Origin: an uncultured Catenibacterium sp. | GTDB taxonomy: Bacteria; Bacillota_I; Bacilli_A; Erysipelotrichales; Coprobacillaceae | Assembly: GCA_900764725.1 (NCBI GenBank) | Contig: CAAFPB010000232.1 | Coordinates: 1 to 14,314, forward strand | Length of the DNA: 14,314 bases | Direction: 5' to 3' | In this document: positions 1 to 6,942 of the stretch, one piece after another | Position numbering within the stretch: the stretch's first letter is position 1 | Layout: each line of letters begins with the position of its first letter | The notes under the pieces: generated by a model | Told to the model about the DNA's origin: nothing | What the model saw: only the letters and a program-made list of their open reading frames with translations | Database searches by the model: none | Program-made: the position numbers and the translations under genes

Positions 1-21
1 AGACGTGTGCTCTTCCGATCT
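1..21. other. Illumina adapter remnant (not genomic)
   Basis: These bases match the last 21 bases of the Illumina TruSeq read-2 adapter, ending in CTCTTCCGATCT. They are library-preparation sequence left on the end of an assembled contig, so genomic sequence begins at about base 22. The match is from memory but is exact over its length, which is very unlikely by chance in AT-rich DNA. Confidence 0.96.
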
Positions 22-25
22 AAGT

Positions 26-49
26 AGAAGGAGGTTTCACCTCCTTTTT
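26..49 (+). terminator. Rho-independent terminator of an upstream gene
   Basis: The arms AAGGAGG (28-34) and CCTCCTT (40-46) pair perfectly around a five-base TTTCA loop, and a run of five T ends the structure (45-49). It should end transcription of a gene to the left of the contig start and insulate the operon that begins at 106. The AAGGAGG arm resembles a ribosome binding site, but no start codon follows at a suitable distance and it is sequestered in the stem. Confidence 0.8.
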
Positions 50-55
50 CATCTA

Positions 56-84
56 TTGACACATTCGATAATAAGAAATACACT
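56..84 (+). promoter_or_regulatory. Sigma-A promoter of the Se/Mo operon
   Basis: A perfect -35 box TTGACA (56-61) is followed after 17 bp by the -10 box TACACT (79-84). Transcription should begin near 91, leaving a leader of about 15 nt that contains only the AGGAGG site at 94-99, six bases before the ATG at 106. The leader is too short to hold a molybdenum-cofactor riboswitch, so any control must act on initiation or further upstream. Confidence 0.75.
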
Positions 85-105
85 TTAACTATTAGGAGGA
101 AAAAC

Positions 106-1125
106 ATGAAACAGATCAAGACAGAAGATGCAGTAGGGGCAGTATTATGTCATGATATTACTGAAATCGTCAGAGGTGTAAGAAAAGGTGCACGTTTTAG
201 AAAAGGTCATATTGTGAAAGAAGAAGATATTCCTGTATTGTTGTCTTTAGGAAAAGAAAACCTCTATGTATGGGAAAATGATGAGACTATGATGCATGAA
301 AATGAAGCAGCTGAAGTATTATGTAAGTTGTGTCAGAATGATCATATGTCTACAACTGAAATTAAAGAAGGTAAAATAGAATTAATTAGTGAAATTGATG
401 GCTTACTAAAAGTAAATAGAGAAAAGCTATTTGAAGTGAATCGTATGGGTGAAATGATGATTGCGACAAGAAATGGAAATACTGTCGTACATCCTGGTGA
501 TCATTTAGCTGGTATGCGTATTATTCCTTTAGTCATTAAAAAGGAAAAGATGGAAGAGGCATCAAAAATCACTGATACACCAATACTTGAAGTGAAACCA
601 TTTGTGTTCAAGAAAGCAGCCATTATAACTACAGGAAGTGAAGTCTATAAAGGACGTATTAAAGATACATTCACACCTGTTATTATTGATAAATTAAAGG
701 AATATGATGTAGAAGTCGTATTCCATAAACTATGTCCTGATAATCCTGATATGGTCACAAACGCTATACAAGAAGCACTTGACAAGCATGTGGATATGGT
801 AATTTGTACGGGCGGGATGAGTGTGGATCCAGATGATAAGACACCTCTCGCAATTAAAAATACAGGGGCTACTATTATCAGCTATGGTTCTCCTGTTTTA
901 CCAGGGGCGATGTTCTTATTATCTTATAAGGGAAATACACCTATTGTAGGCTTGCCAGGATGCGTGATGTATGCAAAAAGAACTGTCTTTGACTTAGTTC
1001 TTCCTCGTCTTGTCGCAAATGATCCAATCATTGCCGATGAACTTGCAATGCTTGGTGAAGGTGGTTTATGTTTAAACTGTCCACAATGTACATTCCCAAA
1101 TTGTGGTTTTGGAAAGGGCGGGTAG
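106..1125 (+). CDS. MoeA-like molybdopterin-binding protein with Cys-rich tail
   Basis: This is a 339-residue molybdopterin-binding protein of the MoeA/MogA fold, expected to act in the cytoplasm on insertion or modification of the molybdenum cofactor. The MoCF-type domain covers roughly residues 165-305 and shows TTGSE (175-179) and TGGMSVDPDD (235-244), the usual molybdopterin-binding loops. It is shorter than E. coli MoeA (about 411 residues). In place of the usual C-terminal domain it ends in a short tail with Cys at 322, 325, 328 and 333, which looks able to bind a metal or an Fe-S cluster. I recall this type from clostridial selenium-dependent molybdenum hydroxylase clusters. The start is fixed by AGGAGG at 94-99. 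It is the first gene of the operon, and its stop lies three bases before the next start. The family call is firm; the exact step is not known to me. Confidence 0.88.
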   Translation: MKQIKTEDAVGAVLCHDITEIVRGVRKGARFRKGHIVKEEDIPVLLSLGKENLYVWENDETMMHENEAAEVLCKLCQNDHMSTTEIKEGKIELISEIDGLLKVNREKLFEVNRMGEMMIATRNGNTVVHPGDHLAGMRIIPLVIKKEKMEEASKITDTPILEVKPFVFKKAAIITTGSEVYKGRIKDTFTPVIIDKLKEYDVEVVFHKLCPDNPDMVTNAIQEALDKHVDMVICTGGMSVDPDDKTPLAIKNTGATIISYGSPVLPGAMFLLSYKGNTPIVGLPGCVMYAKRTVFDLVLPRLVANDPIIADELAMLGEGGLCLNCPQCTFPNCGFGKGG

Positions 1126-1128
1126 GAT

Positions 1129-1479
1129 ATGTATCATGAACCTAAAAAGTTTGATTTTAGAGTAAGACTCTTTAATGAAGAACCTAGTTTTGGGAAAGGT
1201 GTCTCTCAGTTATTACGTCTATGTGATGAATATGGTTCTTTAAGTAAAGCGTGTGAAATCATGGGGATGTCTCATTCTAAAGCATGGAAGATCTTAAAGA
1301 GAGCTGAAGAAGATTTAGATATGAAGCTATTAGAGCGTGTATCTGGAGGAAGTAATGGAGGAGGAAGTGTTTTAAGCGAAGAAGGAAAGATATTATTAAA
1401 GAAATATGATGAATTCCAGAAAAGAATGAAAGACTTCGCAGAAGAAACATTTCAAGAACTGTTTAATGAAGAAAGATAA
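1129..1479 (+). CDS. ModE-type winged-helix regulator, no molybdate domain
   Basis: A 116-residue protein that matches the DNA-binding half of ModE. A helix-turn-helix lies at about residues 37-60 (GSLSKACEIMGMSHSKAWKI), and the wing-like Gly-rich stretch SGGSNGGGSVLSEEG, at about 72-86, corresponds to the ModE motif. The molybdate-binding Mop/TOBE domains of full ModE (about 260 residues) are absent, so it may not sense molybdate directly. It sits second in the operon, three bases after the MoeA-like gene, and its last 14 bases overlap the next gene. That position suggests autoregulation of the Se/Mo genes, or control of a linked hydroxylase gene outside the window, but this is inference. 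The ribosome binding site is poor (GGAAAGGG, about 10 bases upstream), which fits translational coupling. Confidence 0.85.
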   Translation: MYHEPKKFDFRVRLFNEEPSFGKGVSQLLRLCDEYGSLSKACEIMGMSHSKAWKILKRAEEDLDMKLLERVSGGSNGGGSVLSEEGKILLKKYDEFQKRMKDFAEETFQELFNEER

Positions 1480-1696
1480 ATATTTAATTATTGCGTTCGA
1501 TTCTACAAGTCATGCACTAGACTTAGAGGATAAAGCGAAAAATAAGATGCAGGGAAGACTGATTCCTCTTCCAAGAGAAATAGAAGCGGGATGTGGACTC
1601 TGTTTTGCCTCTTTAGAATTAGATGAAGATAAATGGCATAGATTCCTAGAAGAAGAACATGTACAATATGCTTATATGAAAGAGGTGATTTTCTGA
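1466..1696 (+). CDS. DUF3343 putative Se/S carrier protein
   Basis: A 76-residue protein recognised as DUF3343, a family described as putative selenium/sulfur carrier proteins and usually found beside selD and yedF. The conserved feature is the GCGLCF motif with Cys43 and Cys46, a likely site for holding a persulfide or perselenide. The start overlaps the modE-like gene by 14 bases, and the stop shares one base with the selD start (TGATG). It is therefore translationally coupled on both sides, and no strong ribosome binding site is visible at its own start. The role inferred from context is delivery of reduced selenium to SelD or to the molybdenum cofactor. That role is unproven for this family as far as I know. 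Confidence 0.85.
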   Translation: MKKDKYLIIAFDSTSHALDLEDKAKNKMQGRLIPLPREIEAGCGLCFASLELDEDKWHRFLEEEHVQYAYMKEVIF

Positions 1697-2718
1697 TGAG
1701 TGAGAAGATTTACTGTCAGGGTGGAGGATGCAGCGCAAAGCTTGGCGCAAAAAAGCTATCACGTATCCTGGAAAAGATTGATAAGTATGAAGATCCAGAC
1801 TTATTAGTAGGTTTCGATAGTCATGATGATGCATCTGTATTAAAGATTACTGAAGATAAGGGAATAGTCTCTACATTGGATTTCTTTCCTCCAATGGTAG
1901 AAGATCCTTATCTTTATGGTCAGATTGCAGCAACCAATGCATTAAGTGATGTTTATGCTATGGGAGGTATTCCTAGAACTGCTTTAAATATTGTCTGTTT
2001 CCCAGATGAAGAAGATTTAAATATATTAGGAAAAATTATCGAAGGTGGCAATGATAAACTTAAGGAAGCACATGTTACCTTATCAGGAGGGCATTCTATT
2101 AGAGATACATCTATTAAGTATGGCTTAAGTGTAACTGGTATCGTAGATATTGATTCTATTAAGACAAACAATAATGCCCAAACGGGTGATGTGCTTATTT
2201 TAACTAAGAAACTTGGTGTAGGGATGACACTCAATGCGATGCGTATGCATGATGCGAAAGAAGATGTATTAGATGATGTCTTTAAGAGTATGACAACTCT
2301 TAATAAGTATGCTGCAGAACTATTTCGACCATATGATGTTCATGCACTAACTGATGTCACAGGGTTTGGTTTAATGGTTCATTTAAATGAAATGTTGGAT
2401 CATAAAAAGAGTGCTAAACTTTATGGTCATGCTATTCCTTATTTTAGAGATTGTCCTTATTATGTCGATGAATTCTATTTAAGTGGGGCTGCTCAGACAA
2501 ATAGAAATAGTGTAGAAAAAGAAGTTGTATTTGAAAAGGAAAACTTCTTCTTAGAAGAAATTATGTATGATCCACAAACAAGTGGAGGATTACTAGCAAG
2601 TGTTGCGAAAGAAGATTTAGATGACATATTAAACGCATTTAAACAAGCAGGAAGAGAATGTTATGTCATTGGAGAAGTTATTGATTTAAAAGATAAAAGT
2701 ATATATGTAGGAGAATAA
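1696..2718 (+). CDS. selD: Selenide, water dikinase SelD (selenophosphate synthetase)
   Basis: SelD makes selenophosphate from selenide and ATP, the active selenium donor for selenocysteine, selenouridine or the selenium-containing molybdenum cofactor. The protein has 340 residues, close to the 347 of E. coli SelD. The N-terminal catalytic loop reads GGGCSAK at residues 9-15, placing Cys12 at E. coli Cys17 and Lys15 at the essential Lys20. The enzyme uses cysteine there, not selenocysteine, and the second loop cysteine (E. coli Cys19) is alanine. The GFDSHDDAS segment (39-47) and SGGHS (130-134) fit the AIR-synthase-like fold. AGAGGTGAT at about 1680-1688 supports the start. The gene lies between two selenium-handling genes, and no selA or selB accompanies it here, which points to the cofactor route of selenium use. 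Confidence 0.97.
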   Translation: MSEKIYCQGGGCSAKLGAKKLSRILEKIDKYEDPDLLVGFDSHDDASVLKITEDKGIVSTLDFFPPMVEDPYLYGQIAATNALSDVYAMGGIPRTALNIVCFPDEEDLNILGKIIEGGNDKLKEAHVTLSGGHSIRDTSIKYGLSVTGIVDIDSIKTNNNAQTGDVLILTKKLGVGMTLNAMRMHDAKEDVLDDVFKSMTTLNKYAAELFRPYDVHALTDVTGFGLMVHLNEMLDHKKSAKLYGHAIPYFRDCPYYVDEFYLSGAAQTNRNSVEKEVVFEKENFFLEEIMYDPQTSGGLLASVAKEDLDDILNAFKQAGRECYVIGEVIDLKDKSIYVGE

Positions 2719-2720
2719 AA

Positions 2721-3302
2721 ATGAGAAAACTAGATGCTAGAGGATTAGAATGTCCATTACCAGTAGTAAAGACTAAGGAATTATTAAAAGAAAGCAGTGA
2801 AGCTGTAGAAGTATTAGTAGATAATGAAACAGCTGTAGAAAACTTAAAGAAGTTTGCGAAAGTAAAAGGTTATAATGCAGTAAGTAATAAAGTAGGTGAA
2901 GATTATGCTGTAGTGATTAGTTCAGGTGAGCAGGTTATAGAAGAAAAGAAGGCTGATAATATCTTAAAGGGACAGATTGTAGTTCTCAGCAGTGATAGCT
3001 TAGGAAGTGATAAGGAATTAGGAAAAATCTTAATGAAATCATTTATTTTTGCACTTACTAAACAGGATGCATTCCCAGAAACTATTCTTTTCTATAATGA
3101 AGGTGTGAAGATCACTACACAGGAAAGTGATACAGTGAATGACTTATTATTCTTAGAATCTGAAGGTGTTGAAATCGTAAACTGTGGCACATGCTTAGAC
3201 TTCTTTAAATTAAAGGATGATTTAAAAGTGGGCAGCATTACAAATATGTATGATATTGTAGAAAGAATGGAAAAGGCTGAAAAAGTCATCAAACCTAACT
3301 AA
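2721..3302 (+). CDS. yedF: YedF, selenium metabolism sulfurtransferase-like protein
   Basis: A 193-residue two-domain protein. Residues 1-70 form a TusA/SirA domain with the conserved RGLECPLP motif and the acceptor Cys11. Residues 80-190 form a DsrE/DsrF-like domain with a second motif, CGTCLDFF (Cys155 and Cys158). This architecture corresponds to the selenium-metabolism YedF family, found beside selD. It probably carries selenium or sulfur as a persulfide or perselenide between a NifS-like enzyme and SelD or a cofactor-modifying enzyme. The start sits two bases after the selD stop, with GTAGGAGAA just upstream. The partner relay with the DUF3343 protein and the class V aminotransferase of this operon is an inference from neighbourhood. 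Confidence 0.93.
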   Translation: MRKLDARGLECPLPVVKTKELLKESSEAVEVLVDNETAVENLKKFAKVKGYNAVSNKVGEDYAVVISSGEQVIEEKKADNILKGQIVVLSSDSLGSDKELGKILMKSFIFALTKQDAFPETILFYNEGVKITTQESDTVNDLLFLESEGVEIVNCGTCLDFFKLKDDLKVGSITNMYDIVERMEKAEKVIKPN

Positions 3303-3303
3303 T

Positions 3304-4122
3304 ATGGATAATCTTGTAGTAGTAAGAGGTGGCGGTGATATTGCGACTGGCACTATTTATAAGCTTGCCCGCTGTGGATTTCATGTTCTTGTATTAGAAA
3401 TAGAACATCCAAGTGCGATTAGACGCAATGTTGCATACTCTGAAGCAGTATATGATGGTCATAAGGAAGTAGAAGGTATTGAATGTATTCTCATTCGTTC
3501 TTTAGATGAATTGAAGTCTATCTTTAAAGAAAATAAAATCGCAATGTTGGTGGATCCTCAAGGGACTTCTATTGATATCTTAAAGCCAGAAATAGTTATT
3601 GATGCAATACTTGCGAAAAAGAATATGGGTACTTCAAGAGATATGGCACCTATCACCGTTGGGTTAGGTCCTGGTTTTAGTGCTGGTAAAGATGTAGATA
3701 TCGTTATTGAAACAATGCGTGGACATCGTCTAGGCCGTTTAATTGAAGAGGGACCTGCTATGAAAAATACAGGTATTCCAGGTCTTATAAAAGGATATGG
3801 AAAAGAACGTGTTATTCATGCAGAAGTAGAAGGAACTGTACATCAGGTAAAGAAGATTACTGATACAGTTGAAAAAGGGGACGTACTTGCTTATATAGAG
3901 AATAAGGAAGGACAACATCCTGTCTATGCTTCTATGTCAGGCTTACTTAGAGGTTTAATACGTGAAGGCTATTATGTCACAAAGGGGTTTAAAATGGCAG
4001 ATATTGATCCTCGCTTAGATGAATATGAGAACTGCTTCACTATTTCAGATAAAGCAAGATGTATTGCGGGTGGTGTATTAGAAGCTATCTTTTATTTAAG
4101 AGGTCGTCATGATTTATCTTGA
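3304..4122 (+). CDS. yqeB: YqeB-family (EF2563) Se-dependent Mo hydroxylase maturation protein
   Basis: A 272-residue protein of the EF2563/YqeB family, which is restricted to genomes with selenium-dependent molybdenum hydroxylases. The N-terminus has a Rossmann-like glycine motif (VRGGGDIATGT, residues 7-17), followed by DPQGTS (84-89), MAPITVGLGPGFSAG (114-128) and the MRGHRLGR segment (138-145). A lipoyl/biotinyl-like stretch at about 173-215 (AEVEGTVH, KGDVLAYIEN) may form a small beta domain. The biochemical step is unknown; the family is thought to help install labile selenium in the cofactor. It begins one base after the yedF stop with no visible ribosome binding site, so it is probably translated by coupling. 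Its end overlaps the next gene by 14 bases. Confidence 0.92.
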   Translation: MDNLVVVRGGGDIATGTIYKLARCGFHVLVLEIEHPSAIRRNVAYSEAVYDGHKEVEGIECILIRSLDELKSIFKENKIAMLVDPQGTSIDILKPEIVIDAILAKKNMGTSRDMAPITVGLGPGFSAGKDVDIVIETMRGHRLGRLIEEGPAMKNTGIPGLIKGYGKERVIHAEVEGTVHQVKKITDTVEKGDVLAYIENKEGQHPVYASMSGLLRGLIREGYYVTKGFKMADIDPRLDEYENCFTISDKARCIAGGVLEAIFYLRGRHDLS

Positions 4123-5209
4123 TCAAGGAGCCACTAGTTATCCTAAACTGCCTTCTGTTAAACAGGCAGTGATGGATGCACTAGACCACAATATGAATGC
4201 ACAAAGAAGTACGGGTGCATTTAAGACGGATCGTCTTTTATATTTAACTCGTAAACTTATTGCACAGTATTTTAATCTTCCTTCTTTTGATCATGTAGTC
4301 TTTAATAGTGGTAATACTGAAAGCTTGAATACATGTCTAAAAGGCATATTATCAAAAGATGATCATGTCATTACTACTTATGCTGAACATAATTCTGTCT
4401 TAAGACCACTTCATCAAATTGGTGTTAACTTAACTGTTACAGCACCTTATAAAGAAGATATTCTTAAAGAAATTAGAGAAGATACAAAGATGATTATCAT
4501 GACGCATAGTTCTAATGTGACAGGAGAACTTTATGATATAGAATCAATAGGACAACTCGCATATGAACATAACATTTTATTTGTAGTCGATAGTGCACAA
4601 AGTGCAGGTCATATACATGTTGATATGCAAAAAGCTCATATTGATTTACTCACTTTTAGTGGTCATAAAGGACTACTTGGTATGAGTGGGGTAGGAGGAA
4701 TATGTATTAATACAGATACATATATTCAACCACTTAAAACAGGTGGGACAGGAATAGATTCATTTAATAAAAGCCAGCCTGATAGTTACCCAGAACACTT
4801 AGAAGCAGGTACTTTGAATATACCTGGTATTGCTTCTTTAAATGCAGGTGTAACATACTTGTTAGAACATCAAGAAGAAATAGAAAAGAAAGAAAAAGAA
4901 TTATTTGATGCACTTTACCAAGGTATGAAACATATTCCTGGTATTATTTTCTATTGTGATTATGATACATGTGCCCATACACCTATTATCGCATTTAATC
5001 TAGAAGATTATGATTCTTCTAAAATAAGTGATGTCTTAAGTTATAAATATGATATTGTGACACGCTGTGGTGCTCATTGTGCACCATTAATGCATACACA
5101 TCTTAATACAGAAGAAAGAGGTATTGTACGCTTTAGTTTATCATTTATGAATACTATGGAAGAAATCGATACTGTTATCAACGCCTTAAGGGAGATGAGC
5201 GAAGAATGA
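4109..5209 (+). CDS. Class V aminotransferase, cysteine desulfurase (NifS/Csd-like)
   Basis: A 366-residue PLP enzyme of the cysteine desulfurase type, close to the family I know from E. faecalis EF2568 in selenium/molybdenum clusters. Visible residues are the N-terminal YLDQGATSYPK motif, His94, DSAQSAGH (161-168), the PLP-binding Lys187 in SGHK, and Cys324 in RCGAHCAP, at the position of the catalytic cysteine of SufS/CsdA. It should release sulfur from cysteine, or selenium from selenocysteine, as a persulfide or perselenide on Cys324. Its place between yqeB and yqeC suggests it supplies the chalcogen to the hydroxylase cofactor or to SelD. The start overlaps yqeB by 14 bases and has AAGAGG a few bases upstream. 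The stop overlaps the next gene in an ATGA junction. Which substrate it prefers cannot be read from the sequence. Confidence 0.92.
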   Translation: MIYLDQGATSYPKLPSVKQAVMDALDHNMNAQRSTGAFKTDRLLYLTRKLIAQYFNLPSFDHVVFNSGNTESLNTCLKGILSKDDHVITTYAEHNSVLRPLHQIGVNLTVTAPYKEDILKEIREDTKMIIMTHSSNVTGELYDIESIGQLAYEHNILFVVDSAQSAGHIHVDMQKAHIDLLTFSGHKGLLGMSGVGGICINTDTYIQPLKTGGTGIDSFNKSQPDSYPEHLEAGTLNIPGIASLNAGVTYLLEHQEEIEKKEKELFDALYQGMKHIPGIIFYCDYDTCAHTPIIAFNLEDYDSSKISDVLSYKYDIVTRCGAHCAPLMHTHLNTEERGIVRFSLSFMNTMEEIDTVINALREMSEE

Positions 5210-6573
5210 TTATTAGTATTATTGGATCAGGTGGAAAAACAACACGTATGAAGGAATTACTTCATACGTATATTGAAGAAGGAAAAACAGTCCTTATGAC
5301 GACTTCTACACATATGCGTATAGAAGAGGATACTTTAGTTGATCCTACTTATGAAGAAATTCAAGAGGAAATAAAAAAGAGCGGTTATGCCTTTGCAGGA
5401 AACCGTTTTGATGAGTATAAGATTAAAGCTTTAGGTCAAGATTTACTCAATAAACTCAAAAAAGAAGTAGATGTTGTATTAATTGAAGCAGATGGTTCAA
5501 GAGGATTACCTCTTAAAGTACCAGCTGATTACGAACCTGTCATTGATCAAGATACTGATGAAATTATTTTGATTACTTCTATGAAAGGATTAGGAAAACG
5601 AGTCAAGGATGTTGTACATCGTTATGAATTATTAGACCTTGATCCAGATAGAATAGTAGATGGTGCGCTTATTCAGTATCTTGTAAGATATTATTTAAAG
5701 AGATATCCTGATGCAGTTATTGAAGTCAAACAGCCTGAAGGTCTATACCAAAGAGCTTTAGCTTCTTTAATTGAACATAACGTAGATATCAGTTGTATTC
5801 AAAAAGAATGGTTCATGCCTCAACCTAAACTTGTATTATTAGGTGCTGGACATGTCTCTCAATATGTTGAAAAAACAGCTCACCTATTAGACTTTTATAC
5901 AATCGTCATTGATAATCGTGAAGAATTTGCGAATAAAAATATCTTTACAAAGGCTCAAGAAGTTCATTGTGTCAACTATGAAGAAGCCGATCAATATTTC
6001 CCTCAAGAAGACAATACATGTTATGTTATTGTGACAAGAGGTCATAAGGACGATAAGGTCTGTCTTAAAAAGGCACTTAATCAAAAAGCTCTTTATGTTG
6101 GGATGATTGGAAGCAAAGGTAAAGTAAAAAAGACAATGGATGCCTTAATAGAAGAAGGTTATGATGAAAATCTATTAAAGAAAGTTCATGCACCTATTGG
6201 TCTTCCTATCAATTCACAAACACCTGCAGAAATTGCGGTTAGTATCATGGCTGAAATTATACAAATCAAAAATACTCATCAGTTTTCTACAATGACAAGT
6301 GATCTCTATCATACAAAAGAAAAAGGGACTCTTTGTATCATTACATCTAAAGAAGGCTCTGCACCACGTGGAGTAGGCAGTATGATGCTTGTCACTGACG
6401 AAAAGATTGTTGAAACAATTGGTGGGGGCCGTGTAGAATATCAGGCAATATGTGATGCAAGAAATGAAGAAGGTATACGTTCTCATCACTATGAATTAAG
6501 TAACAAAGAAGGCGCAACACTAGGTATGATCTGTGGTGGCCGTAATGATGTATTGTTTATACCTTTAAAGTAG
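5206..6573 (+). CDS. yqeC: YqeC-XdhC fusion, Mo hydroxylase maturation factor
   Basis: A 455-residue fusion of two maturation factors. Residues 1-200 are YqeC, with a P-loop GSGGKTT (7-13), TTSTHM (32-37) and the signature EADGSRGLPLK (94-104). Residues 208-350 are the Rossmann domain of XdhC (LVLLGAGHVSQ, 209-219; DNREEFA, 236-242; VTRGH, 276-280; GMIGSKGK, 299-306). Residues 365-455 resemble the XdhC/CoxI domain (SKEGSAPRGVGSMMLV, 381-396; IGGGRVE, 405-411; Cys443 in MICGG). In ordinary XdhC the CoxI part comes first, so the XdhC half is permuted. XdhC-type proteins bind molybdenum cofactor and hand it, sulfurated, to hydroxylases; YqeC is tied to the selenium-dependent ones. The start shares ATGA with the upstream stop. 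The 3' end overlaps the convergent small gene by 17 bases. Confidence 0.9.
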   Translation: MIISIIGSGGKTTRMKELLHTYIEEGKTVLMTTSTHMRIEEDTLVDPTYEEIQEEIKKSGYAFAGNRFDEYKIKALGQDLLNKLKKEVDVVLIEADGSRGLPLKVPADYEPVIDQDTDEIILITSMKGLGKRVKDVVHRYELLDLDPDRIVDGALIQYLVRYYLKRYPDAVIEVKQPEGLYQRALASLIEHNVDISCIQKEWFMPQPKLVLLGAGHVSQYVEKTAHLLDFYTIVIDNREEFANKNIFTKAQEVHCVNYEEADQYFPQEDNTCYVIVTRGHKDDKVCLKKALNQKALYVGMIGSKGKVKKTMDALIEEGYDENLLKKVHAPIGLPINSQTPAEIAVSIMAEIIQIKNTHQFSTMTSDLYHTKEKGTLCIITSKEGSAPRGVGSMMLVTDEKIVETIGGGRVEYQAICDARNEEGIRSHHYELSNKEGATLGMICGGRNDVLFIPLK

Positions 6574-6808
6574 AAAGTTCAAAAGGCTGATCAGTTTGTA
6601 TCACAATACTATCTGATAAAACATCATCATAAAGTAATATACGATTATTAGGGAACATATAACGTTGAATACGTGACTGATCAAAGTCTACAATCAGCTT
6701 TTCAATAAAGGAAGGTTTTAAAGATACTTCTATAGAATGACATATTCTTAGAAACACATCTTTAGATTCTTCCTTTTTAAATTGGTAAACATATAAATAA
6801 GATCTCAT
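6557..6808 (-). CDS. Unknown small protein (83 aa)
   Basis: I do not recognise this protein. I place the start at the ATG at 6806-6808 because GAGGTGATAATT directly precedes it on the minus strand, a good ribosome binding site. The frame stays open upstream to 6934, but that extension has no such site and would give a Tyr/Ile/Val-rich stretch unlike the rest. The 83-residue product begins MRSYLYVYQFKK, is soluble-looking with mixed charge, and has no signal peptide, membrane segment or cysteine cluster (one Cys only). Its coding end overlaps the yqeC-xdhC fusion by 17 bases in convergent orientation. It is divergent from the ABC transporter, and the inverted repeats between them might serve both. 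Whether it is a real gene rests mainly on the ribosome binding site and the gap it fills. Confidence 0.6.
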   Translation of the reverse strand: MRSYLYVYQFKKEESKDVFLRICHSIEVSLKPSFIEKLIVDFDQSRIQRYMFPNNRILLYDDVLSDSIVIQTDQPFELSTLKV

Positions 6809-6827
6809 AATTATCACCTCTACGACT

Positions 6828-6833
6828 ATTATA
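6828..6833 (-). promoter_or_regulatory. Possible -10 box of the small minus-strand gene
   Basis: On the minus strand these bases read TATAAT, a perfect -10 box, about 20 bases upstream of the ATG at 6808, giving a leader of roughly a dozen bases with the GAGGTG site inside it. No convincing -35 box exists at a spacing of 16-19 bp, and there is no TG extension. The call is therefore tentative. Confidence 0.35.
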
Positions 6834-6871
6834 TATGTTTTTAAAACAAGATGCGTCATGTACCATCTCGA

Positions 6872-6893
6872 TAACACCTTATTCAAGGTGTTA
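6872..6893. repeat. Perfect inverted repeat, possible operator
   Basis: TAACACCTT (6872-6880) and AAGGTGTTA (6885-6893) form a perfect 9-bp inverted repeat around ATTC. Neither strand has a T-run after it, so it is not a normal terminator. It lies between the divergent starts of the small minus-strand gene and the ABC transporter. The CCTT-AAGG core recalls MerR-type operators, but I see no promoter with the long spacer such regulators need. It could be an operator for a regulator encoded elsewhere. Confidence 0.5.
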
Positions 6894-6917
6894 ATATAAA
6901 AAACATGAAAAATCTTT

Positions 6918-6942
6918 AATATGATATGTGACATATTATGTT
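6918..6942. promoter_or_regulatory. 25-bp imperfect dyad, candidate operator of the ABC transporter
   Basis: The halves AATATGATATG (6918-6928) and CATATTATGTT (6932-6942) are reverse complements at 9 of 11 positions around TGA; the inner ATATG/CATAT part (6924-6936) is perfect. The dyad abuts the likely -10 box (6942-6947) of the transporter, where a bound repressor would block RNA polymerase. The region is AT-rich, so some symmetry is expected by chance. The regulator is unknown. Confidence 0.45.

Noticed and set aside
85..105. Molybdenum-cofactor riboswitch before the first gene
   Set aside because: With the promoter at 56-84 the leader is only about 15 bases, too short for any riboswitch.
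1729..1740. Possible selenocysteine in the SelD catalytic loop
   Set aside because: The codon at the catalytic position is TGC (Cys12), so there is no in-frame TGA and no need for selenocysteine insertion.
1646..2234. Antisense open frames over selD
   Set aside because: They have no ribosome binding sites or recognisable products and lie opposite a strongly conserved gene. The same applies to antisense frames at about 3092-3292, 5887-6084, 6214-6489, 7668-7952 and 11299-11511.
6587..6594. CTGATCAG palindrome as terminator of the Se/Mo operon
   Set aside because: It is a short perfect palindrome with no loop and no following T-run, inside the minus-strand coding frame.
6809..6934. Upstream extension of the small minus-strand frame to 6934
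   Set aside because: It covers the inverted repeats and a -10 box, has biased composition, and lacks a ribosome binding site; the ATG at 6808 has a good one.
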